NCBI GenBank assembly: GCA_035938175.1
Contig: DASZHD010000018.1
Coordinates: 62,001-126,000, forward strand
Length of the DNA stretch: 64,000 nucleotides
Source: DASRDE01 sp035938175
GTDB taxonomy: Bacteria; Vulcanimicrobiota; Vulcanimicrobiia; Vulcanimicrobiales; Vulcanimicrobiaceae
Reading direction: 5' to 3'
Part shown: piece by piece, positions 8,902-17,369 of the stretch
Position numbering within the stretch: position 1 is the stretch's first letter
How the letters are laid out: every line of letters begins with the position of its first letter
Notes under the pieces: generated by a model
What the model was told of the DNA's origin: nothing
Database searches by the model: none
The model's input: the letters and a program-made list of their open reading frames with translations, nothing else
Program-made: the position numbers and the translations under genes

Positions 8902-9705
8902 ATGGAAAACACGCTGCGCGATTCTGAACGCGACTACTGGGAAAACCGTTTGGGCAAAGACGTTCCGCTCAACTCGGTGGGCTATCACGGACTCAGCGAC
9001 GCGTTCGTCGCTTGGCTCTATCGCGTTCGCGCGGCCCGCTTCACGCAAGCGGTGCGTTCATTTGCCCGCCCCGGTCTGCGCGTCCTCGACATCGGCTCGG
9101 GCGGCGGGTTCTATATCGACCTTTGGCGGCGGCTGGGCGTTACGGACGTAACCGCGTCCGATCTGACGCAGGCATCGCTGGATGCGATTGCGCGGCGTTT
9201 TCCCGGAACGGCGACGATCCGGTTCGACGCCGGCGCGGATAACGTCCCGCTCGCCGACGGTTCCTTTGACGCGATCTCGTGCATGGACGTCGTGCACCAT
9301 TTGATGGACGACGCGCAATACGAACGCGCCATTGCCAATTGCGCGCGTCTATTGAAGCCCGGCGGCATGCTCGTATTCACGGACAATTTTCTTCACGGTC
9401 CGGCATTTCGCGCTGCGCATTCGCTCAGCAGGCCGCTGATTCAAATCGAACGGATCTTGCGCGGCAACGGATTCTCCATCGAAAGCCGGCGTCCGATGTT
9501 CGTTCTGATGAACAATCCGATCGATTCACGTAGCCCCGCGCACGCGTTGTTTTGGAAGTGCGTGAGTTATATGAGTGAAAATCGCGTTCTTGGTGCGATC
9601 TTCGGGGCCGCGATGTATCCTGCAGAATTGGCGCTTACTTCCTTGCTCGACGAGGGGCCGTCCACCGAGCTGTGCGTTGCACGGCGGAGCAACGGATATT
9701 TGTAA
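8902..9705 (+). CDS. class I SAM-dependent methyltransferase
   Basis: 267 aa. Motif I is 'LRVLDIGSGGGFYIDLW' (SAM binding), followed by 'VTASDLTQASLDAIA', 'FDAISCMDVVHHLMDDAQYE' (motif IV region) and 'LLKPGGMLVFTDNFL'. The family methylates sugars, lipids or other small molecules; here, immediately after a glycosyltransferase, methylation or capping of a glycan is plausible. Start ATG at 8902 follows an AAGGACGG ribosome-binding site. The C-terminal part (about 200-267) is hydrophobic and not diagnostic. Confidence 0.88.
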   Translation: MENTLRDSERDYWENRLGKDVPLNSVGYHGLSDAFVAWLYRVRAARFTQAVRSFARPGLRVLDIGSGGGFYIDLWRRLGVTDVTASDLTQASLDAIARRFPGTATIRFDAGADNVPLADGSFDAISCMDVVHHLMDDAQYERAIANCARLLKPGGMLVFTDNFLHGPAFRAAHSLSRPLIQIERILRGNGFSIESRRPMFVLMNNPIDSRSPAHALFWKCVSYMSENRVLGAIFGAAMYPAELALTSLLDEGPSTELCVARRSNGYL

Positions 9706-9857
9706 GTCGAATTACAAACTCGTGCGTAAGCAAGCGGCATAAAGCGCAATTTCAGGCGATACACCGTCGGCTCGCTTGTATGCTTTTCATAATTTATTTT
9801 GCATAAAAGTTTTACTTCCGCCTAAAGCCGGCTGGAGCCGAATCCGACGAAAAAGGT

Positions 9858-12032
9858 GTGAGCAAAAGCCTTTTTCGTTTTGCAGTTCCCCTCGCGCTTT
9901 CGTGTTCGCTAGCCGCATGCGGCGGAGGCGGTGCGTCTTCGGGCGGTACGTCGGCGCTGCCGGCGCAACCTAATACGAACACGCCGTCGACAAGCAGCAC
10001 GTCATCCGCGCCGATGTCGATCGTCGCATACGATTCCGAAAGCAACGCGCTGTCGATCGCCGGAACGATCGTTCAGTTATTTCCGGGCGGCTTCCAAATT
10101 CAAGGCGGCGCTGGCGTCGGATTCTTCAACGTGCACACGAGTTCGTCGACGGCCTACGTCGGCGGCACGCCGGTGACGGGTGAAACTGTCGAAGCAACCG
10201 GCACGGGAAGCCCGAACGGCGACATGACGTCGACGACGACGGTGCAAGTACTGCCGACGGTAACCGGACCGATCGTATCGATGAACGCAACCGGTTTTCA
10301 AATGATTGGGCCGTCCAACGTCGGTCATATCAATATCGCCGTGACGCGCTCGACGATCGTCAACGGTTCGGCGCCGTTTGCCGGCGAAAACGTGACGGTT
10401 TCGGGCACCGGCTCATTGAGCACCTCGCTTACCGCCGTAGCAATCTCGCAAAACGCTTCAGGTCCGACGCCGAGCCCCTCGCCGTCGAGCAATCCGCAAA
10501 CCGTAACCGGACCCGTTACGATGATGCGGCCGGGCGGTTTTCAAATGCAGGGCGGCCGCGGAATCGGCTACATGTACATTTGGGTCAATTCGTCGACGAT
10601 CATCGGCGGACCGCAGCCCTACGTGGGTGAGAACATCACCGTAAACGGCGTGGGCGTTCCCGACTACTGGCTGCTCGCAAACAACATCTCACCGGCGCCA
10701 AACGGTTCGCCGACACCGGCGCCGACGCCCAATTCTACGCCGACACCGAATTCCACACCGACTCCCAACGCTACGCCGACGCCGAGCAGCGGTTTTACGC
10801 CGCCTCCGACGACTGCGTTCATGCCCAGTTCTTGGGGCAAGATCAGCGCGTTCCAAGTGTTCGACGACACGGGTAACGGTTATATCTCTCAAGCCGCCGC
10901 GGCGGCGGATGGCTATCGCTATTCGACCGTGTGGGGCGCACGCAACAACATCGGTACCGCGTGGCTCACCAGCAATCCGAGCCTGCAAATGGGCTATTAC
11001 GATGCATTGGAAACGGATGCGAGTTCGACGGCTTGGGGATCGATCGGCCATACGCTCTCGTGGTGGCAGGCAAATCATCCGGACTGGATTCTCTACGCGT
11101 GCAATTCCAGCAACGCGCCGACGACGACGCCTGCGTGGGTACCGGGCCTGAGCACCAACGTTCCGCTGGACATTCACAATCCCGCCGTCGTTGCGTACCA
11201 GATTAGCTCGATCGCAAACTACGCGCACGCCATCGGATACACGGCGCTCTCGATCGACGAGGCCACGTTCTGGCAAGCCGATGAGGGCATGCCGGGCGGC
11301 TATGGCTGCGGCATCTATCAGAACGGCTCGTTCGTCCGCCGATACTCCGGGTCCACCGATGCAAATTGGGAATCCGACGTCGTGGCGTGGGTCAAACAAG
11401 CGCACCAGATTCTGACGACGGACCCCGTCATTTCACAGTATCATCTCAAACTCGTCGTGAATCACCCGGCCGACTCGCTCACCGCCGACGAGCAAACGTT
11501 CCTTGCGAACGTGGACGCCGATTTGGACGAAACCGGTTACAGCGACTACGGCAACTACAAGACCTCGAACACGTCCAATCTCGTTGTTACCGCGGCCTGG
11601 GCGAAGTACGCGCAGGATCACGGCACGGCCGTCATGATGAACGACAATTGGGGCTCCACGTCCGTGGGGACGGCGCAGCTCGACTACTCGGTTGCAACGT
11701 ACTTGATGGCCGACGAACAGGCCGAATCGCTGTTCGCCTCGCCGGGCAGCGGGTATGGCCTCGAACAGTATCACAGCCAGTACGCGTCGGCTATCGGCGC
11801 TCCGTGCGGCGAAATGTACAGCGCAGGCGATTCGCATAATCCGGCGATCTATTACCGGCGGTTTGCCGACGCGATCGTCGTGGTCAACGGCGGCTCGGGT
11901 TCGTCAAACGAAACGGCGTATCTACCGTCGGGACATACGTACAGCGATCTGTTCGGGCGTCCCGTTTCGAATCCGCTGACCATCGATTCGAACGACGGTT
12001 ACGTGCTCATGACGACGAACGGCTGCAATTAA
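9858..12032 (+). CDS. lipoprotein with three DUF5666-like repeats and a GH-like catalytic domain
   Basis: 724 aa, GTG start preceded by AAAAAGG. The signal peptide ends in the lipobox LAAC (Cys21), followed by a Gly/Ser/Thr spacer. Three related repeats of about 60 residues lie at about 68-130, 137-200 and 217-280, each with 'GxFQ(I/M).G...G...I...SSTI..G..PxxGExVxxxGxG'. A linker rich in PTP/NSTPTP (about 281-316) leads to a large domain (318-724) with 'LSWWQANHPDWILYAC', 'PLDIHNPAVVAYQ', 'YTALSIDEATFWQ' and 'VDADLDETGYSDYG'. This resembles hypothetical glycosyl-hydrolase families of the GHL15 type; D/E in SIDEA and DLDETG are candidate catalytic residues (inference). Probably outer-membrane anchored and acting on polysaccharide. 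A terminator follows. Confidence 0.82.
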   Translation: MSKSLFRFAVPLALSCSLAACGGGGASSGGTSALPAQPNTNTPSTSSTSSAPMSIVAYDSESNALSIAGTIVQLFPGGFQIQGGAGVGFFNVHTSSSTAYVGGTPVTGETVEATGTGSPNGDMTSTTTVQVLPTVTGPIVSMNATGFQMIGPSNVGHINIAVTRSTIVNGSAPFAGENVTVSGTGSLSTSLTAVAISQNASGPTPSPSPSSNPQTVTGPVTMMRPGGFQMQGGRGIGYMYIWVNSSTIIGGPQPYVGENITVNGVGVPDYWLLANNISPAPNGSPTPAPTPNSTPTPNSTPTPNATPTPSSGFTPPPTTAFMPSSWGKISAFQVFDDTGNGYISQAAAAADGYRYSTVWGARNNIGTAWLTSNPSLQMGYYDALETDASSTAWGSIGHTLSWWQANHPDWILYACNSSNAPTTTPAWVPGLSTNVPLDIHNPAVVAYQISSIANYAHAIGYTALSIDEATFWQADEGMPGGYGCGIYQNGSFVRRYSGSTDANWESDVVAWVKQAHQILTTDPVISQYHLKLVVNHPADSLTADEQTFLANVDADLDETGYSDYGNYKTSNTSNLVVTAAWAKYAQDHGTAVMMNDNWGSTSVGTAQLDYSVATYLMADEQAESLFASPGSGYGLEQYHSQYASAIGAPCGEMYSAGDSHNPAIYYRRFADAIVVVNGGSGSSNETAYLPSGHTYSDLFGRPVSNPLTIDSNDGYVLMTTNGCN

Positions 12033-12062
12033 GACAGCGTTCATTCGCTGACCGAAGCAGAG

Positions 12063-12100
12063 ACGCCGCTCCAATATGGGGCGGCGTTTCTGTTTCTTTA
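12063..12100 (+). terminator. rho-independent terminator
   Basis: A 10-bp stem (12063-12072 with 12078-12087, one G-T pair) with a 5-nt loop is followed by TTCTGTTTCTTT. It lies 31 bases after the stop of the lipoprotein gene. Confidence 0.75.
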
Positions 12101-12138
12101 GGCTGCAATGGTCGCATTGTTACCTAGTAGCAGTCGTA

Positions 12139-12230
12139 TGTGCGCCTCGATGCCTCGGCGTCCTTCGATTCCTCAGGATGACAACTTGTGCGCCTCGATG
12201 CCTCGGCGTCCTTCGATTCCTCAGGATGAC
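12139..12230. repeat. tandem 44-bp direct repeat with CCTTCGATTCCTCAGGATGAC core
   Basis: Two identical 44-bp units (12139-12182 and 12187-12230) are separated by 4 bp (AACT). Each ends in CCTTCGATTCCTCAGGATGAC, which recurs in variant form at 24820-24971 and 52070-52108. The copies sit between convergent genes. The rest of this gap (12033-12239) holds only the terminator. Confidence 0.9.
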
Positions 12231-12239
12231 GGGGGTACG

Positions 12240-13316
12240 TTAGGCGACTGCGGTCGTCGAATCTACTCCTTGCAGCGCGTCGGCGATATTTCGCGCCGCG
12301 TGACCGTCACCGTACGGCGTACCTTGCCGTATCGGCATGATCCGCTTCGCCGCGGACGCAATCTTTTTGGGATCGCTTCCCGCAAGGACGTTCCATCCGT
12401 CCTCGAGCGTTTCGAGCCATTCCGTTTCCTCGCGCAACGTTACGCAAGGGACCTTCATCACGAAGGCTTCCTTTTGCAAACCGCCCGAATCGGTAAAAAG
12501 CACTTCGGAGCGCGCCAGCAGCGCCATCATTTCCATGTACGGCAGCGGATCGATCAGCGTGATGTTGTCGCCGATGCCGGCGCCTGCCGCGCGCGCCATT
12601 GCGCGCGTACGCGGGTGCACCGGGAACACTACCGGCAAGCCGACGGCGCGCAAGCCTTCGATAATACGGCGGAACGTCACGGGATCGTCGGTGTTTGACG
12701 CGCGATGAATCGTTGCCAAGCCGTACTCGCGCGGACGTAAGCGCAGCCTATCCAGAATCTCCGGCCGCTCCGGAATCTGCTCGCGAACGCGCACCGCCAA
12801 ATCGACCATCAAGTCGCCGACGACACGGACGCCTTTCGTAATCCCCTCGCGCGCGAGCTGGTGTGCGGCGGATTCGTTCGGCACGAGCAGCAGCTGCGCA
12901 ATGTGATCCGCGACGATGCGATTGATCTCTTCGGGCATGTCGCGATTGAAGGAACGCAGTCCCGCTTCGACGTGGGCGACCGGTACGTGCAGTTTGGCGG
13001 CAACAAGCGCGCCGGCGATGGTACTGTTCGTGTCGCCGAAGACGAGCACCCAATCGGGATTCTCGGCTTCGACGATGGGCTCGAGGCGTTTGAGCATCTC
13101 GCCGGTTTGCGCGCCGTGTCCGCCGCTGCCGACGCCCAGATTGTATTTCGGCGCCGGGATATCGAGCTGCTCGAAAAAGACGTCGGACATGTTCGCATCG
13201 TAGTGCTGACCGGTGTGTACCAGCGCTTCTTCGATGCGGCGGTGTGCGAACTCCGCGCTCAGTAGCGCGGCTTTGATGAATTGCGGCCGAGCGCCCAGGA
13301 CGCTCAGAACGCGCAT
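12240..13316 (-). CDS. wbpI: UDP-sugar 2-epimerase, WecB/WbpI type
   Basis: 358 aa, non-hydrolysing UDP-GlcNAc 2-epimerase fold (GT-B). Visible motifs: 'SVLGARPQFIKAALLS', 'EALVHTGQHYDANMSDVFF', 'VFGDTNSTIAGALVA', 'PVAHVEAGLRSFNRDMPEE', 'TIHRASNTD', 'FTDSGGLQKEAF'. WecB makes UDP-ManNAc; the close relative WbpI/WlbD epimerises UDP-2,3-diacetamido-2,3-dideoxyglucuronate to the manno form. I favour the WbpI role because it is the last gene of an operon carrying all four preceding steps. Its start directly abuts the next stop position (13317), consistent with coupling. Motifs alone cannot separate WecB from WbpI. Confidence 0.88.
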   Translation of the reverse strand: MRVLSVLGARPQFIKAALLSAEFAHRRIEEALVHTGQHYDANMSDVFFEQLDIPAPKYNLGVGSGGHGAQTGEMLKRLEPIVEAENPDWVLVFGDTNSTIAGALVAAKLHVPVAHVEAGLRSFNRDMPEEINRIVADHIAQLLLVPNESAAHQLAREGITKGVRVVGDLMVDLAVRVREQIPERPEILDRLRLRPREYGLATIHRASNTDDPVTFRRIIEGLRAVGLPVVFPVHPRTRAMARAAGAGIGDNITLIDPLPYMEMMALLARSEVLFTDSGGLQKEAFVMKVPCVTLREETEWLETLEDGWNVLAGSDPKKIASAAKRIMPIRQGTPYGDGHAARNIADALQGVDSTTAVA

Positions 13317-14426
13317 TTACGCAGGCACTCCCGCAAGCGATTGCTCGAGAGCGGCGGCGACGCGGTCCTGCGCGCCGGGCTGCAACTCCGGATACATCGG
13401 GATCGAAAGGACTTCCCGCGCCGCAAGTTCCGAATGCGGGAAGCTGCCTTCGCGCAAACCGAAGGCCGCATGCACCTGCTGCAGATGCAGCGGTACCGGG
13501 TAGTACACCATCGTTTGCACGCCGGCTTTTTGCAGTTCCGTCTGAACGCGGTCGCGCTCGCGTACGCGAATCGTGTATTGATGGTAGACGTGACGGGTTC
13601 CGTCCGGTTCCACCGGCAGCTGCACTCCACTCGAGCGCAGGCGCTCGGCATAGCGCGCCGCAACGGTTCTGCGATTCTCAATCCAGCGGTTCAAGTGCGG
13701 CAGTTTCACGCGGAGAATAGCGGCTTGCACTTCGTCGAGCCGGCTGTTCACACCCAATTCCTCGTGATAGTACTTGACGCGCCCGCCGTGCCCGCGCAAG
13801 CTGCGTACCCGATCGGCGAGTGCCGGATCGTTCGTAGTAATCATGCCGCCGTCGCCGTAGGCGCCCAAGTTCTTCGACGGAAAGAAGCTGAAGGCGCCGA
13901 ACTCGCCGAACGTTCCGACGTACCGGTCGCCTATCTTCGCTCCGATTGCCTGCGCGCAATCTTCGATGATAGCGAGTTTGTGTTTTGCGGCAATCGTCAT
14001 GATTTCGTGCATCGGCGCCGGGCAGCCGTACAGATGCACCGGGAGTATCGCGCGCGTACGCGGCGTGATTGCCGCCTCGATAAGCGCCGGATCGATATTG
14101 TACGTTTGCGGATCGATGTCCACGAAAACCGGCTTTGCGCCGACGATGCCGATCGCTTCGGTGGTCGCAACAAACGTGAACGGCACCGTGATTACCTCGT
14201 CACCCGGGCCGATATCGAGCGCGCGAAGCGCCAAGTGCAACGCATCCGTTCCGGAATTCAGTGCGACGCCATGCGTAGAGCCGACGTACGCCGCCACCTC
14301 GCCCTCGAGCGCTTTGACGTTGGGGCCATTGATGAATGCACCGCCTTCGAAAACGCTCTCCACCGCGCGCAAGATATCTTCACGCAGCGCGTGGTACTGT
14401 TCTTTCAAGTCGAGGATGGGGATCAC
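13317..14426 (-). CDS. wbpE: PLP-dependent 3-aminotransferase, DegT/WbpE type
   Basis: 369 aa from a GTG at 14426 that overlaps the upstream stop (GTGA). DegT/DnrJ/EryC1 family: 'IPILDLKEQYHALREDI' opening, 'GVALNSGTDALHLALRALD', 'VITVPFTFVATTEAIGIVGA', 'PVFVDIDPQTYNIDP', 'LPVHLYGCPAPM', 'IEDCAQAIGA', and the PLP lysine in 'FFPSKNLGAYGDGGM'. In the WbpB/WbpE couple the aminotransferase converts the C3-keto intermediate of UDP-GlcNAcA to the 3-amino sugar using glutamate. The operon context supports that step; a generic sugar aminotransferase is the alternative. Confidence 0.9.
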   Translation of the reverse strand: MIPILDLKEQYHALREDILRAVESVFEGGAFINGPNVKALEGEVAAYVGSTHGVALNSGTDALHLALRALDIGPGDEVITVPFTFVATTEAIGIVGAKPVFVDIDPQTYNIDPALIEAAITPRTRAILPVHLYGCPAPMHEIMTIAAKHKLAIIEDCAQAIGAKIGDRYVGTFGEFGAFSFFPSKNLGAYGDGGMITTNDPALADRVRSLRGHGGRVKYYHEELGVNSRLDEVQAAILRVKLPHLNRWIENRRTVAARYAERLRSSGVQLPVEPDGTRHVYHQYTIRVRERDRVQTELQKAGVQTMVYYPVPLHLQQVHAAFGLREGSFPHSELAAREVLSIPMYPELQPGAQDRVAAALEQSLAGVPA

Positions 14427-15022
14427 TGATTCACCTTTCGGACGAGTTGCTGTTCCTTGATATACGTGCGGCCGCACTCATTGCAGGCCGCGTTCGCGCC
14501 GTCGAACCGGAGCTTGACGCCGCATTCGCAGGCGTAGCCGTGAACCCGAGCCGGGTTTCCGTAAACTACTGCGTACGCCGGAACGTCCTTCGTGACGACC
14601 GAACCGGCGCCAACAAAGGCGTACTCGCCGATCGTGTTCCCGCATACGATGGTCGCGTTTGCGCCGATCGACGCGCCCTTCTTCACCAGCGTCTTGAGAT
14701 AGTCGGCCGACGTATTTCGCGGCGTGCCGCTGCGCGGCGTAAATACGTTCGTAAACACCATGCTCGGCCCGCAGAACACCTCGTCCTCGAGCTCGACGCC
14801 TTCGTACACCGAGACGTTGTTTTGGATCTTGACGCGGTTGCCGACCCGCACGCGCGGACCGACGACGACGTTTTGTCCGATGTTGCAGCCGCTGCCGATC
14901 TCGCAGCCCGGCAGAACGTGGGAAAAATGCCAGATCTTCGTACCCGGGCCGATCGTGCAGGGCTGGTCCACATACGACGACTCGTGGACGAAATAGTCTT
15001 GCTTTTCCAGCGGCGCCGTCAC
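14423..15022 (-). CDS. wbpD: left-handed beta-helix N-acetyltransferase, WbpD/WlbB type
   Basis: 199 aa from a GTG at 15022 that overlaps the upstream stop (GTGA). Hexapeptide repeats run through residues about 10-165: 'TIGPGTKIWHFSHVLPGC', 'IGSGCNIGQNVVVGPRVRVG', 'KIQNNVSVYEGV', 'IGANATIVCGNTIGEYAFVG', 'GSVVTKDVPAYAVVYGNPA'. 'WHFSHV' and 'VFTNVFTPR' are typical of WlbB/WbpD, which acetylates the 3-amino group of UDP-GlcNAc3NA from acetyl-CoA. The tail (about 166-199) carries four Cys as CECG...CNEC, a probable small zinc ribbon. Placed exactly between the oxidoreductase and aminotransferase genes. Confidence 0.9.
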   Translation of the reverse strand: MTAPLEKQDYFVHESSYVDQPCTIGPGTKIWHFSHVLPGCEIGSGCNIGQNVVVGPRVRVGNRVKIQNNVSVYEGVELEDEVFCGPSMVFTNVFTPRSGTPRNTSADYLKTLVKKGASIGANATIVCGNTIGEYAFVGAGSVVTKDVPAYAVVYGNPARVHGYACECGVKLRFDGANAACNECGRTYIKEQQLVRKVNQ

Positions 15023-16020
15023 GCGAGCGCCTCCAGCGTAAAAGAATGGACGGTCGCACTGGAATCGACCATTTGCAACGCGCGCACGACTTCTAACCCC
15101 TCGCGCCCATCCGTCGGGAACCGGCCGCCGGCGCGCAACGCGCGTATGAACGCCTGCAGTTCCAGACGCAGCGGTTCCGCATCGCGCGGACAGACGATCT
15201 GCTGCGGTTCGCCCTTCCACAGCTCCGGCTCGCCGCGCGTGTTCAGGCGATCCCCGCACGGCGTGAGCGTCAGCGTACCGCCCTCGCGCGAATCGATGAA
15301 CGTTAGGGTCCCCTCGGATCCGAAGACGTCGATTCGCGAACGTTTGTCGGGATCGAGCCAGCTGACTTCGATGTGCGCGCTGCGCCCGTCGGCAAACGCG
15401 AAATCGGCGTAGGCAAAGTCGCCGACGCCGGGACGCACGAATTCGCTGATCCAGCCCGTAGCATTAACCGGCGAATCGCGCATGATTGCCAGCATCAAGG
15501 CGCAGTCGTGCGGCGCAAAACTCCACCACACGTTTTCCTGCGCGCGCAGGCGTCCCCAGCTCAAACGCCGCGAACGCAGATGCCGAACGTGCCCGATCTT
15601 GCCGGAATGCGCTGCTTCTATCAACGCACTTACCGCGGGATGGTACAGCAGCACGTGGCCGACGAAGAGCGTCACGTTTGCTGCTTCGGCCGCCTCGACG
15701 ACGCGCTGCGCATCCTCGACGCTCAACGCCAGCGGCTTCTCAACGAAAACGTGCTTGCCGGCCGCAATCGCTTGCAGCGCGAGCTCGGCATGTGCCGCAG
15801 CCGGAGCCGCAATGACCACGGCGTCGACTTTTCCGTTCTGCAGCATCTGCTCGGGGTCCATGTAGAGCGCGACGCCGGAATATTTGCTGCGGACTTCGTC
15901 CAGCCGCCGTAGATCCGAGTCGCAAACGGCGGTCAGTACCCCGAGTTCGTAACAGTTGCGGACCAGATTGGCACCCCAGTAACCGGCGCCGATTACGCCG
16001 GCGCGCGGCATGCGCTTCAT
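15019..16020 (-). CDS. wbpB: Gfo/Idh/MocA-family oxidoreductase, WbpB/WlbA type
   Basis: 333 aa. N-terminal NAD-binding Rossmann fold 'AGVIGAGYWGANLVRNCYEL', 'AVCDSDLRRLDEV', 'VDAVVIAAPAAAHAELALQA', and the signature 'GKHVFVEKPLALSVEDAQ', followed by the C-terminal sheet domain with 'RRLSWGRLRAQENVWWSFAP' and 'PHDCALMLAIM'. WbpB/WlbA oxidises C3 of UDP-GlcNAcA and recycles NADH with 2-oxoglutarate in partnership with WbpE. Start ATG at 16020 overlaps the stop of the dehydrogenase gene (16017), and its own stop overlaps the next start, so the chain is translationally coupled. Confidence 0.9.
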   Translation of the reverse strand: MKRMPRAGVIGAGYWGANLVRNCYELGVLTAVCDSDLRRLDEVRSKYSGVALYMDPEQMLQNGKVDAVVIAAPAAAHAELALQAIAAGKHVFVEKPLALSVEDAQRVVEAAEAANVTLFVGHVLLYHPAVSALIEAAHSGKIGHVRHLRSRRLSWGRLRAQENVWWSFAPHDCALMLAIMRDSPVNATGWISEFVRPGVGDFAYADFAFADGRSAHIEVSWLDPDKRSRIDVFGSEGTLTFIDSREGGTLTLTPCGDRLNTRGEPELWKGEPQQIVCPRDAEPLRLELQAFIRALRAGGRFPTDGREGLEVVRALQMVDSSATVHSFTLEALA

Positions 16021-17351
16021 AGCAGCACGACCTTTTCGGCGGCGCCGCTTATGCCTTTAGTGGCGTTGCGCGTGTCGATAACCACCTTGGAGTTCTCAAC
16101 GACCATTTGATAATCGACGTTGCTGTGATTCGTGAGGATCAGCACACAGTCGGCGCGTTCAAGCCGCTCTTTAGAGAGCGGAATAGAATGCCATTGCGTG
16201 CCATGCTCGACGAACTTCGGCACGAAGGGATCGTGGTAATCGATATTGGCGCCTTCCTTGAGCAGCAACTCCATGACTTTGATTGCGGGAGACTCGCGCC
16301 AGTCTTCGATATCTTTCTTGTATGCAACGCCCAGCACAAGGACGTCAGCGCCTCTAAGCGCTTTGCCGCTCTTGTTCAGCGTGCGCGTCACTTTCTCGCG
16401 CACGAAGTACGGCATATTGATGTTGATCTCGCCGGCCAGCTCGATGAAACGCGTGTGAAAGTCGTATTCGCGCGCCTTCCAAGCCAGATAGAACGGATCG
16501 AGCGGGATGCAGTGGCCGCCGACGCCCGGACCCGGATCGAAGCGCATTATGCCGAACGGTTTGGTTGCCGCGGCATCGAGCACTTCCCAAATGTTGATGC
16601 CCAGCCGGTCGCACAGCAGCGCCATCTCGTTGACCAGCGCGATGTTGACGGCTCTGAACGTGTTCTCGAAGACCTTGCACATCTCGGCGACTTTGGGAGA
16701 GCTCACTTCCAGCACGTCGACGATCGTTTGCTGATAGAAACATCCGCCGACGTCGCGGCATGCAGGCGTTACACCGCCGACGACTTTGTTCGTGTTCTTG
16801 GTGGTATAGCGCGCATTCCCCGGATCGACGCGTTCGGGCGAAAAGCACAGGAAGAAATCTTCGCCGACCTTCAGTCCGGATTGCTCCAGCAGCGGCAGCA
16901 GAACTTCCTCGGTGGTTCCGGGATAGGTGGTGCTCTCCAAGCAGATCAGTTGCCCCGGACGCAGCTGCGCGGCGATCTGTTCGCCGACCGCGCGAATGTA
17001 CGAAATATCGGGATCGAGATTCGGCGTCAGCGGCGTCGGCACGCAGATGACGATCGCGTCGCAGCGGCTGAGCGTGCCGAAGTCGGTCGTTGCCCGCAAC
17101 TTCCCGGTTTCTACGAGCTGCGTCAGATCCGCATCGTCAACGTCGCGGATGTAGTTCAGTCCTTGATTTACCTGATCGACGCGAACGCTATTGCGATCGT
17201 ACCCGACGACCTCGAACCCGACCTTTGCTTTTTCTACGGCGAGCGGCAACCCGACGTAACCGACGCCGGCTACGCCGATCAGGGCGGATCGATCGGCGAA
17301 CTTCTTCTTGAGTTGTTCGCGCAGGCTCCCGGGGGCTTCAAGCAGTTCCAT
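16017..17351 (-). CDS. wbpA: UDP-N-acetylglucosamine 6-dehydrogenase, WbpA type
   Basis: 444 aa, UDP-glucose/GDP-mannose dehydrogenase family. N-terminal NAD domain 'IGVAGVGYVGLPLAVEKAK', 'VVGYDRN', 'ICVPTPLTPNLDPDISYI', 'LICLESTTYPGTTEEVLLP', 'FFLCFSPERVDPGN'; catalytic Cys in 'GVGGHCIPLDPFYLAWKA'; C-terminal domain 'VLVLGVAYKKDIEDWRESPA'. The family oxidises the C6 of UDP-GlcNAc to UDP-GlcNAcA (WbpA) or of UDP-ManNAc (WecC); 'STTYPGTTEE' and 'KDIEDWRESPA' are typical of the WbpA branch (family knowledge, not aligned). First gene of the five-gene coupled set; 18 bases separate it from the upstream dehydratase gene. Confidence 0.92.
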   Translation of the reverse strand: MELLEAPGSLREQLKKKFADRSALIGVAGVGYVGLPLAVEKAKVGFEVVGYDRNSVRVDQVNQGLNYIRDVDDADLTQLVETGKLRATTDFGTLSRCDAIVICVPTPLTPNLDPDISYIRAVGEQIAAQLRPGQLICLESTTYPGTTEEVLLPLLEQSGLKVGEDFFLCFSPERVDPGNARYTTKNTNKVVGGVTPACRDVGGCFYQQTIVDVLEVSSPKVAEMCKVFENTFRAVNIALVNEMALLCDRLGINIWEVLDAAATKPFGIMRFDPGPGVGGHCIPLDPFYLAWKAREYDFHTRFIELAGEININMPYFVREKVTRTLNKSGKALRGADVLVLGVAYKKDIEDWRESPAIKVMELLLKEGANIDYHDPFVPKFVEHGTQWHSIPLSKERLERADCVLILTNHSNVDYQMVVENSKVVIDTRNATKGISGAAEKVVLL

Positions 17352-17369
17352 GGCTTCCTAAATTACTTC

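Noticed and set aside
9760..9857. Possible c-di-GMP or other riboswitch upstream of the 9858 lipoprotein
   Set aside because: The AAAGCC-type stretch near 9831 is reminiscent of a GEMM fragment, but the other conserved segments are missing and no coherent fold could be drawn.
12139..12230. Possible CRISPR array
   Set aside because: Only two 44-bp units with a 4-bp gap; no spacers of usual length and no cas genes nearby.
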